DNA of 10,054 bases from Cyclostephanos tholiformis. Lineage: Eukaryota; Bacillariophyta; Thalassiosirophyceae; Thalassiosirales; Thalassiosiraceae. The notes beneath the pieces are model-generated. The model ran no database searches and was not told the DNA's origin. It saw only the letters and a list, made by a program, of their open reading frames with translations. This document shows positions 1 to 8,200 of this stretch, piece after piece (within the stretch, counting starts at the first letter, position 1; every line of letters starts with the position of its first letter). The stretch is from the NCBI GenBank assembly GCA_036939975.1, contig JALLPB010001575.1:1-10054 (forward strand). Reading direction: 5' to 3'. The translations under genes and the position numbers were made by a program.

Positions 1-339
1 AATTTTAACACCTCACCAGACGACATGTATCTGAGAACCGAGACTGTCGGACATCATAGGGGTTCCAGGAACATCTAAAGTTCTACTTTGGATCGACTTT
101 TTTTGGATTTTGGTGATGACATAGGAATCAAATTCTAGTGATGATATTACAATCATGGCTTTATTGGTGAGGTCCATGAATTGACATGTCTATTTTGTGA
201 TGGTTTCTCCATGTTTGTCTTGCCATCACCACAATCGAGTCACGATGACTTTTTTTTTAGAGAGATCTATGGTAGGTAGCTACCTAGGTAGAGACCAAAC
301 GGAAATGGCCATTGACTCGGAACTAATCAACACACCATT
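1..339. other. Upstream non-coding region of the first gene
   Basis: No protein-like reading frame or RNA gene is recognisable here. The sequence is AT-rich with T runs near 98-105 and 250-258. The part next to the gene is the presumed promoter and 5' leader of the gene starting at 340. A stop codon in frame with that gene lies at 313-315, so the coding frame does not extend further upstream without an intron. A 69-codon frame beginning at 197 overlaps the gene start and has no protein-like features. Confidence 0.6.
273..286. promoter_or_regulatory. 14-bp perfect palindrome upstream of the acidic membrane protein gene
   Basis: TAGGTAGCTACCTA equals its own reverse complement. It ends 53 bp before the ATG at 340. 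A perfect palindrome this close to a start could be a site for a dimeric DNA-binding protein, but no specific factor is recognised, and it may be chance. Confidence 0.3.
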
Positions 340-2808
340 ATGCCCCCCCCTCCCCCCCCGCCGAGGCGGCGTCGCATTCAACGAGAACACGCGGCCCTTC
401 CGATAGATTCATCGAGGAGATGGTGTCACTTGGTGGTATTTTGCTCGTCGGTTGCGTTATTTCGAAGTCGTTCCTCTTCCTCAGTCTCGGGGGACGTTAT
501 CAATAACTTGGGTGGTGTCTCTGAGATCGCTCACATCACTGTGACTGACATTTATGACAGAATTCTTGGCGATGAAGGAATCGAGCAAATATCAATAGAA
601 ATAGGACCGGAAAACGCCAAGGACACACCCTGGGAGGGCGATGACGACGACGACGATTCAGTCGCAGCAACTGCTGCAGTCGATGATGCAGAAAATAAGA
701 AAGGGGAACAATTAGAAATAGGACCGGAAAACGTCAAGGGCACACCCTGGGAGGGCGATGACGACGACGACGATTCAGTCGCAGTGACTGCAGTTGTCGA
801 TGATGCAGAAAATAAGAAAGGGGAACATGATGTCTCGGTGGGGGGGGAGGACACAATCGCATCCTCCGTTGGGCAATCAAGTGACGATGATAAATCTGGC
901 ATCAAGTCAGCTAGTGTTGCTGATAGCGATGAACCTACCAATACTATACTGAAGGTCAATCACACTGGTCGCACTAAGGGAAAGAGTTTTGAAGAGGTTT
1001 CTATGGAAAATGAGGAAAAAGCAACCACTGAATTGCCCATTGATGATGATACCACAAAAAAGAGTAAATCGGCTGCGAATAATGATGTGATAATTGATAC
1101 CGAAATTACGCTCGGAGAGATGGCCAGCCCCACTTCCGGGAATGTCTCAGTGGAGGGAAGACATGATGATGATGACGATGATGATGCTCTTGAAAGCGTG
1201 TCAGAAAGTGTCCAAACCATCATCTCAGAAAATGAGGTCGAGGCTGGGGACTCACGGAAAGGGGACACAACTTCAAAGAAAGGTCCTCTTAACGACGACA
1301 ACGGCGACAACGATGACAATGTTAACACAGCTGTAGAAATATCTGTTAGCGATGAAGCGCTGGATATCATAGGTGGGTCTACGCAACATGATGATACGGG
1401 AGTGCCAAGTGCCATAGATTTTGATAGCAAAGAGAATAGCCTCGCACTCTCGAAGCTTCACTCTCAACCAACCACATATCATCGCAATCAGTATACTGAA
1501 GGTGGAAAAACGACTGAGGAAACCGTCGGGAATAACACAGAGGCTGAAAATGGCAATGGCGATGTTGTCCCTGATAAATTATCCGATTCAAATGTTGGGA
1601 ATGGTGGAAGCGACCTCTCCGCCCCCACTGAAAATATTACACAAGGAGGCATCCCCAATGAAACAACATTGCCTAGTCAGGACCAATCCGAACAGCCTTC
1701 CATTGTACAGCCTTCCATTGTTGGGAATGGCGGAAATGACCTCTCCGTTCCGCCTAAAAATATCGCACCAGGAGGCAACCCCAATGAAACAATATTGCCT
1801 GGTCAGGACAAACCCGAACAGCCTTCGATTCAAGATTGGGGCGATGAGGATGATGAATCTCTTTTTGAGACGATCCGATCGACATTCAACGTTATTCTAC
1901 TAGCCATAGGTTTAACATCTCTTTTGGTTTTCAGGAAGCGTGTGAATGACCGTGTGCGTGTAAACCCTTCACTCGGTGTATCAAGTGCCATTAAGGATGA
2001 AGTTATTGATGTCGTGATCAGAATGGTTTCTTGGGCAACAAACAAGTCTATTGGAGGAAGGGAAAACGGAAATGATACCGAGATTGGAGATGACACGTTG
2101 TCAGGCTTCGGAAGGGTTTCCGAGACCATTGCCCTGTCCACAGCAGCAGACGAAGAATGGGGATGGGAAGATGAAGAAATCGGCACTAAGTTGGAACTCT
2201 CAGCGATGAGAGGTGATGAAGCAAAGGAAGACGATGGTTTAGCCTTGGCGATTGCGATGAGCATATCAGATACTAGTCATCGCAGCGATGACGTGACGGG
2301 AACGACTGCATCCGTCCATGAGCCAATTTACCCATCAAATATGAATGGCTCTAAATATAGCCCATCTACGACCAAAGACAAATCACTACGGCCATCGTCA
2401 AAACTAAAATTTACAAGAACATCTTTCGAAACACAGTCTTATTCGACAGGAGATGATAGCATAGCCGATTTGCTTGACCGAATGGCAGGCACTGGCGGGC
2501 CAGTGATTACGAGCATTGGACCAAACCCCATGACGAAAACAAAACAAAGGCCAAGGCCAAAAAACGAGAGCGCCGACGACATTTTTGCAGAAATGGGCCT
2601 ATCTACTTCTTATCGATCAACGGCTGCTAGCAGACCATCCAAGTCTGCACCAAAATCTGTTGCATGGCAAGATTCAAGTCGCACCCAATCCAAGGCGAAT
2701 GCACACAAGAGCGCTCAATTGTCATCCCTCCTCGCCGATACATTGGATGGAGACGTTGATGCAGATACTTGGGGAGACGACGGAGACTTGGACGATTTGC
2801 TCGATTGA
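340..2808 (+). CDS. Acidic low-complexity single-pass membrane protein with UIM-like motif
   Basis: A single-exon frame of 822 residues whose family I do not recognise. Residues 28-41 form a short hydrophobic stretch after an Arg-rich start and could be a signal sequence. Residues ~60-505 are very acidic, Ser/Thr/Asn-rich and repetitive, including two GDDDDDD runs. Residues ~512-531 form one clear transmembrane segment followed by basic RKR, which suggests an acidic lumenal or extracellular part and a cytosolic tail. In the tail, residues 630-644 fit the ubiquitin-interacting-motif pattern (acidic run, L634, A637, S641, D644). Trp residues sit in acidic clusters (W607 and W609, and DTWGDD near the end). 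The last residues, 816-821 (DLDDLL), fit an acidic dileucine sorting motif. This suggests a role in membrane trafficking or quality control, but that is inference only. The start is the first ATG after the in-frame stop at 313-315. It lies directly against a poly-C tract, so the N-terminus is uncertain. The Asp-rich repeats explain the long Ser-rich antisense frames. Confidence 0.75.
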   Translation: MPPPPPPPRRRRIQREHAALPIDSSRRWCHLVVFCSSVALFRSRSSSSVSGDVINNLGGVSEIAHITVTDIYDRILGDEGIEQISIEIGPENAKDTPWEGDDDDDDSVAATAAVDDAENKKGEQLEIGPENVKGTPWEGDDDDDDSVAVTAVVDDAENKKGEHDVSVGGEDTIASSVGQSSDDDKSGIKSASVADSDEPTNTILKVNHTGRTKGKSFEEVSMENEEKATTELPIDDDTTKKSKSAANNDVIIDTEITLGEMASPTSGNVSVEGRHDDDDDDDALESVSESVQTIISENEVEAGDSRKGDTTSKKGPLNDDNGDNDDNVNTAVEISVSDEALDIIGGSTQHDDTGVPSAIDFDSKENSLALSKLHSQPTTYHRNQYTEGGKTTEETVGNNTEAENGNGDVVPDKLSDSNVGNGGSDLSAPTENITQGGIPNETTLPSQDQSEQPSIVQPSIVGNGGNDLSVPPKNIAPGGNPNETILPGQDKPEQPSIQDWGDEDDESLFETIRSTFNVILLAIGLTSLLVFRKRVNDRVRVNPSLGVSSAIKDEVIDVVIRMVSWATNKSIGGRENGNDTEIGDDTLSGFGRVSETIALSTAADEEWGWEDEEIGTKLELSAMRGDEAKEDDGLALAIAMSISDTSHRSDDVTGTTASVHEPIYPSNMNGSKYSPSTTKDKSLRPSSKLKFTRTSFETQSYSTGDDSIADLLDRMAGTGGPVITSIGPNPMTKTKQRPRPKNESADDIFAEMGLSTSYRSTAASRPSKSAPKSVAWQDSSRTQSKANAHKSAQLSSLLADTLDGDVDADTWGDDGDLDDLLD
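343..359 (+). repeat. Poly-C tract at the start codon
   Basis: Two runs of eight C separated by one T directly follow the ATG at 340 and encode a Pro run before four Arg. A length change in either run would shift the frame and move the start. The annotated N-terminus of the acidic membrane protein therefore depends on these runs being correctly sequenced. Confidence 0.8.
597..827 (+). repeat. Two tandem 117-bp coding repeats
   Basis: The segment at 597-710 recurs at 714-827 with a period of 117 bp, that is 39 codons, so the reading frame is kept. Both copies encode an EIGPEN block, a TPWEGDDDDDDS acidic block and a DDAENKKGE block. There are only a few substitutions between the copies, most of them changing the residue, which points to a recent duplication inside the acidic domain. 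Confidence 0.95.
1594..1830 (+). repeat. Two diverged 126-bp coding repeats with a nested 15-bp duplication
   Basis: The segment from 1594 recurs from 1720 with a period of 126 bp (42 codons). Each copy encodes VGNGG, then DLS, then PNET and LP.QD blocks, ending in EQPSI. Between the copies a 15-bp unit is itself duplicated (1693-1707 and 1708-1722), giving QPSIV twice. The copies are more diverged than the 117-bp pair, so this duplication is probably older. It lies just before the transmembrane segment. Confidence 0.9.
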
Positions 2809-3049
2809 TTAGATCTCTGCGCTATAGCTTTCCAAAAGTCGACATTAATCATTGCCTTCAATTTAATTTTCGTGTAGATAAAGGTTGGCTTAATAGAAGT
2901 CTTTTTCACTTGGCTCGTCATCTCTATCTATACCAACCCATCCGATGGGGTACTCTCTTGATGCATACGAAGCGTGAGGATATACTGTGAGGCAAATGAT
3001 AGACTCAGGTAAGATTCAGAGAGAAATAATATCGAAAGTAAGAAATCAA
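2809..3049. other. Short intergenic region between convergent genes
   Basis: This 241-bp spacer separates the stop codon of the acidic membrane protein gene from the stop codon of the O-fucosyltransferase gene on the other strand. Both 3' untranslated regions must lie or overlap here. No canonical AATAAA was seen on either strand, and no gene is recognised. Confidence 0.6.
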
Positions 3050-4742
3050 TCACTCCCTACCCCAACTATGTGTTTCATTCCAATACCGAGGATGGCTGTA
3101 GAACATTTGCTTTCCAGACAAGCCATGGTATCCCCTCATTCTACCAGTGTACGCTGAGAAGCTACTGAAGTATGTGCCAACAAAAACCCTTGCTCGGCTT
3201 GCCACAACTTGTTCAATCATTCCTACAAAATTTGGATCCAGATTGGATAAACCAGCCAGTTCGTAATAATCATCTAAAAAGCGAACCTTGTAATGCTCCA
3301 TCAAAGGACCAAAAAATGTTCGGTTCGTTTCATCCGTGGCAATATAGAGCAAACGTCCAGCATCTGGTTCAAGCCATGTTCGAGTATTGTTGTGCCATTG
3401 ATCTGCAGACAGTCTCATTTTGGGCCACTGGAAGTCTCCTGACGTGATCAGAGTCAAAAAACGTTGTCAAAAAAAACAAATGATGTACGATGGATGCATG
3501 TGACATGAGATGGAATTGTCACTTACCGCGCCTAATGTGCATAGAGAAGTATCCAACAGCATCATTTCCGATACTGTTTTCGAAAGACTCCTCAGTTAGC
3601 GCTTTCACTATTTTCCCGGCTGCACACATAATTTCATCTGAATACCGAACGCGGTCCCTGATAAGTCTCTTGTAGTAATTTCCTATCTTCGACTTGGTAA
3701 AGTGGATAAACGTATAGAAATGCAATAACAGCCTGGCGTCTTTGGAATGTGAACGAAAATGAATAAGTGGTGCATCATGCATTTCCTTATTGTAGTATAC
3801 GGGCGTTCTCGTTGCGCAGAATTTTTTTATCTGTTGATGTTCTGCCTCGGTCAAAACACCTCCTTTAATCCCATCTTTGAGCCAGTTTTCATCGTCCATA
3901 ATCAGGCAATGATGCTCACCGTGCCAAGCTGGAACGAAGTCTGCTACTTGCGACAAATAGTCATTTAATAATAGACACGAGGTTTTTGATTTCCTGGTCC
4001 AAGTACAATTTTGCACAGAATTTGTCAATATAGTGCGATTCAACTCGTCAGTTGGAAGCGGGTAGGATTTCTTCTCTTGTATCTCCTTGTGGAAGAAGTC
4101 TCCCATTGAGATTGTATCAATAACGTCGTCAAATGCGTTGAAGAATTGCTGTAGCCCTCGAAAAAGATTCTCCTTATCTCTATGCAAGAGGTACATCGGA
4201 TTATCCGGAGGCATAACCAATATCCGGCCTGTGGCGGCTGCGAGAACTACCATGATTTCAAACTCCATCCGTATATTATTCCATCCACCCTGTCATAGAT
4301 TTCCTTGATTGTTTAAGTAAGTACATATCATATCATTAGACATTTCCTTAAGAATACAGCTACAGAATCTACTTACCCGGTCCGGCTCAAACGACAAATA
4401 TCGTCTTCTCTTGGGACTTTTTTTCAACACAGATGGTGATCCTAAGAAGGGAGATCGAAACGCACGATCGACATCACTGCGTGGATCGTTCCAATAAGAA
4501 ACCAAACGAGATATGTCCTCATCACATTTAACACGACCTCTTCCCGATCCTTGGCTCCTCCCTGGAATACGCAGTGGCATATCACCACCAGATTTAGATG
4601 ATCTAGCAGCATTGAAATCAGATTCAAACTTCATCAAACGAGAATACGTAACAATTGTCCCGAATACAAATATAAATAATCCGCTTATCAAAAGATCTTG
4701 TATCAAGCGGAGAGAGACCGAGCGCAAACAATGTCGCGTCAT
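3050..4742 (-). CDS. GDP-fucose O-fucosyltransferase family protein, three exons
   Basis: Coding exons are 4742-4377, 4289-3527 and 3438-3050 (minus strand), giving 505 residues. Residues ~17-33 form one hydrophobic segment after a short basic N-terminus, as in type II Golgi or ER membrane enzymes. The catalytic region starts at about residue 112. It has the EPDRGGWNNIRM block (119-130, spanning the first splice junction), LAAATGR, HIRRGD (373-378, spanning the second junction), ATDET (410-414), GMIEQ (449-453), GTYFSSF (464-470) and RMRGYHG (476-482). These match the plant and algal O-fucosyltransferase (PF10250) family, which transfers fucose from GDP-fucose; the HIRRGD region corresponds to the nucleotide-sugar binding motif. 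Both introns are needed to complete conserved motifs, and the phases fit exactly (phase 0 and phase 1). Length is normal and no key motif is missing. The acceptor (protein or glycan) cannot be told from sequence. Confidence 0.92.
3439..3526 (-). other. Intron 2 of the O-fucosyltransferase gene (88 bp)
   Basis: On the minus strand it begins GTAAGT and ends CAG. It splits the Gly codon of HIRRGD (G377). Reading through instead gives a stop at once, while splicing joins HIRRG directly to DFQWPKM, as expected in the family. Confidence 0.92.
4290..4376 (-). other. Intron 1 of the O-fucosyltransferase gene (87 bp)
   Basis: On the minus strand it begins GTAAGT and ends ACAG. It falls between codons and joins EPDR to GGWNNIRM, a conserved block that neither flanking frame contains whole. 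Confidence 0.92.
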
Positions 4743-5019
4743 TCTTCTTCCAACCTCTTTTTTACTCTCTTATGAATTGACCGTTTTGAGGGCCATAAAA
4801 ACTCTCACTGCCGGCATAAAGCGTATCCGCTTGCTCGGAGGGTGTATCCCTAGTGATCCGACGCGACGGAGTATGACAAATCACTTTCTAGGAGGACTAT
4901 TCTTGCAGGCAGCGGTCATGGTCGAATTAACAGTAATTTCGGACCGAGGGTCTTAGTAGCTCAATGGTGTGACATGAGAATTACTACGGCCTTAATAACA
5001 ATTGAAACACTACTACTAA

Positions 5020-5066
5020 CTAAGGGTTAGCTAAGGGTTAGCTAAGGGTTAGCTAAGGGTTAGCTA
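5020..5066. repeat. Interstitial telomere-like tandem array, 11-bp unit x4
   Basis: CTAAGGGTTAG occurs four times without a mismatch (5020-5030, 5031-5041, 5042-5052, 5053-5063), followed by a partial CTA. Each unit contains the telomeric word GGGTTA and is itself an inverted repeat (CTAA, GGG, TTAG). The unit junctions form the 8-bp palindrome TTAGCTAA. An undetermined base follows at 5067, so the array may be longer in the genome than shown. Confidence 0.95.
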
Positions 5067-5197
5067 NAATGAAACAAGTCTTGTGAAAAGCATAAGCCAT
5101 GTCATATTCCCTCAACTCCAGTGTGTTAGTTTAGAAGTGAAATAAGCAGATGGGTGTATAGAATAAAAGAACCAAATTTGGAGGTAATAGTAATAAA

Positions 5198-5214
5198 TAC
5201 CTGACCTCCAGGTA
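5198..5214. repeat. Small inverted repeat just after the VWA-AAA+ stop codon
   Basis: TACCTG and CAGGTA form 6-bp arms around a 5-base loop. The repeat begins 8 bp beyond the stop codon at 5223-5225, within the presumed 3' untranslated region. It could fold as a short hairpin in the transcript. No function is assigned. Confidence 0.4.
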
Positions 5215-5222
5215 AGTATATT

Positions 5223-8200
5223 CTAGCTATTTTCCGAAAAATCTTTCTTGGCAGATTTCCACTTGCGTAAGAGATCTCCTTGATATTTTCGCTTTGCTTC
5301 TTTCAAACTCAATTGTAACTCTTCATCTGTGAAAATAGTCTCGTCGATATTTTGATTTATCAGCGCCTGAATTGTAGAAGATCTTATGTCATCGCAAAAG
5401 GTAGATGACAAAGTCAGCTTCAACGATATTGTATCGACAAGAGCTTGATTGACAATAACAGATGCTTCCTCAGCTAAAGGTGAAAGATGTTGCTTGGCGG
5501 CATGTGCTTCGTCCTGGCTTATCCACAAATGATTTGACAGACCGTCCAGTAGCTTTTTATGGCGCTCGAGTTCATATTTGTTCTGCTGCAGAAGCTTCAA
5601 AATTTCATCCAACTCTTTAAGGATAGAGTCAATCGCAACTAAATCCGAGGTTCTTGCTCCTCCATCACCTGTAGTATCTCCATTTGTCCTTTTAACCAAC
5701 TCTAATGATTCTGTGCCAAGTCCTTGTAAAAGGAATTGCGTCTGCTCGACAAGATCATCCGCAGTGCCTGGTGTCAGCTTATCGAACAGCCAGTCTCTGA
5801 TAGGATCGCGGTGCTCTGGATATTGCCATAAAACATGCTGAAGGAGTAGGCAATCAATGAAGTCGACTCTTTCACGCCCATGTGATGCGGCGCTCACCTT
5901 AAGGAGATTGGAAGCCTTGACTAAGCGGCGATCACTGACATGAACATCAAGCTCATCACGCAAAAAAATTTTCAAGTCTCGAATCAAAATACATATACCC
6001 TGATCAACTATCACTTCATTTTGTGCGATAGAAATCTCAGCAATGACTTCCTCCAATGTTTCAGAAATAGATAAATCGACGTCAGGTACATTAGCGGGTG
6101 ATTTGGCAGAGAGAAGTTTCATCAACCCGTCATCAGAAACTGTTCGCAGAATGTGAGATACTTCACGGTACTGTTTGCAGTAGTATCTACTTTTTACAAC
6201 AACGCAAGCTCCTTACCCGATGTGACATATGATCTCAACAGAAACCGGTCCAAGAGGGCATCGAGCTCCTGCGAATCAGGCAACTCATTCGAGGCTCCTA
6301 TCACACACTTCAAAGGACATGAGACGCGTAATCCAGGACCATTATCAAATTTTCTCTCATTCAAAATAGTGAGGAGACTGTTGAGGATTGCTGAGTTGGC
6401 CTTGAAGATCTCATCCAAGAATGCTTGGGTGTTCCGCAACATTAGGAATCGGAGTCAAATGGATTCAGCCCATGATCTTCAGCAAGAACTAATAAATGAG
6501 AAGAGTTCAGAGTTCACATACCGACTGTGGCCGTTGGTAGGAAGCCCTCTATGCATCGAATGTACTGATCATTCTCGAGAGCACGCAACGATAGCGGGCC
6601 AAATATTTCTTCTGGCGTCGTGAAGCGAGTGAATAGTCTTTGAAAGAAGGGCCCTCCACACAGAAGTGATAATCGTCGCCCTATCTCCGATTCTATGCAC
6701 GCGAAGAAATCCGTTCGTGATTACAGAACAAGGGCTGTTGCGAGTGACTCTTATTGCACGTACTCACTAGATGTTCCTGGCGGCCCAACGAAAAGAACGT
6801 GCTCCTTTGAAATCATTCCCAACACAACTAGCCGTGCCTCCAAGTCTCTTTCAACCAAGCCTCTTTCAACGTACTTAATAGTGTCAGAAATCACTTCACT
6901 CTTGCTCCACACAAACTCTGAATCTGATGCGGCTAATCTGCCACGCTCTACTTCTTTTAACGCAGTATCATGAATAAACTTTAGAGCCTTCTCCACCCGT
7001 TGAACAAACTCCGATTTATCCGCACTAATTTCCTGAAGGCGAATCCCCTCGTTTGAGTTAATGTATCCTCTGCGTTTCAAATGTAGCGACTCGTCTTGTC
7101 TTAGGTCCCAGTCATCATCGCCGTCGTCGTCATCGAACCGTCTGCGCTTTGTTTTGGGCCGGACGTCTCGTTTTTTTAGCTTCATGTGTGAGTACTTTTG
7201 GCCGGCAGTCTCGTAATCCGATCGACCCATAGCACTGAGTGACTTCCCTGAGTAAGGTCTTGTTGTCCTCATAAGATAGGAAGGAGATCTTATGGGATGA
7301 ATAATCCACTTTGATGATAGGAATGAGAGTGCCGACGTCGATCTATGCCTTGATTTTGTAAATGATGATGTCACGCTGATGATGCCGTCGTGATTTCCAA
7401 GGAAGTCGTGTACCTCACTGCACAGTATGTTAAGGCTTTCGCTCTCTTTCTTCCCGATCAGAAGACCATGAATCTCCATCCCAGTTTGTCGCTTAAGCTG
7501 TTCCAGTTTGGCGAGGATTGAATCTGAAACGGGAGGGTTCGGAAGCTCTCCATCGGAAACGAGTAGTATATCGGACGATGTCAAGTCATTCTCGAGGACG
7601 TCCATGGCGTGCCTCAGTGCACCGGTAACATCGGTGCCGCCACCAAAGGAGTACGACAAGAATCCGAGCAATCTACCGACACCGTAGGCATCGCAGGTAA
7701 TATTATCGCATTCGACGGAATTGCTCGCCGACGAGAAAGATACGATCCTGCAATCCCGTCCCTGTTTATGCGCCGCCGTCACCGAGGCAAGCACGACTGC
7801 CTTGGAGATTTGTTCGCGCGAGCCGGACATGCTGTGCGAGGTGTCCAGGCATATGATTAGCGGTCCTCCAGCCGTGGATGGGAGTAGCGTGCTTCGTCTT
7901 GGACGTCGTGGGGGCAATGTAGGAACGTCTGCCCATCCCGAAAGCTCGTAACTCCTATAAGTTAGATAGCGTGCGTGTCATATATTATATGGGTTGAGCG
8001 CAAAAGGCACAACAAACGAAATAATTGAACGAAATGAGAAAAAAAAATCGTCGAAATGCACCCTCGCATAAATCTCACGGGAGTTTCGATTCGGCAAACT
8101 TGGCCAGGAATAGCCACCTGAGTGAACGAATCGACGAACATAACAATATCGCCTCGCTCGGGAGCATGTACGTCAAACTTCCCGAGAGCGTCAGGCCGGT

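Larger units (their letters stand above)
4743..5222. other. Intergenic region: O-fucosyltransferase promoter and 3' flank of the VWA-AAA+ gene
   Basis: A 480-bp spacer. The left part is the presumed promoter of the O-fucosyltransferase gene, which starts at 4742 on the minus strand. The right part is the 3' flank of the VWA-AAA+ gene. It contains the 11-bp telomere-like array, an undetermined base at 5067 and a small inverted repeat near 5198-5214. A frame at 4513-4956 overlaps the O-fucosyltransferase exon antisense and has no protein-like features. No clear TATA box or AATAAA was seen. Confidence 0.55.

Noticed and set aside
552..1430. Two long Ser-rich antisense frames opposite the acidic membrane protein gene
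   Set aside because: They are the mirror of Asp and Glu codon runs (GAC/GAT read as Ser and Val codons) and have no protein-like features of their own.
3050..4742. Two or three separate genes at the O-fucosyltransferase locus
   Set aside because: Both junctions complete conserved family motifs (GGWNNIRM and HIRRGD) with matching phases and consensus splice sites, so this is one gene.
5020..5066. CRISPR array
   Set aside because: The 11-bp units are directly adjacent without spacers, and the context is eukaryotic.
5020..5066. True chromosome end
   Set aside because: Ordinary genes lie on both sides, and the unit is not a pure TTAGGG repeat.
6751..7917. A separate VWA gene starting at 7917
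   Set aside because: The codon at 7917 is TTG. The frame continues upstream to an acceptor at 7955 and downstream to a donor inside Walker A, so it is an internal exon.
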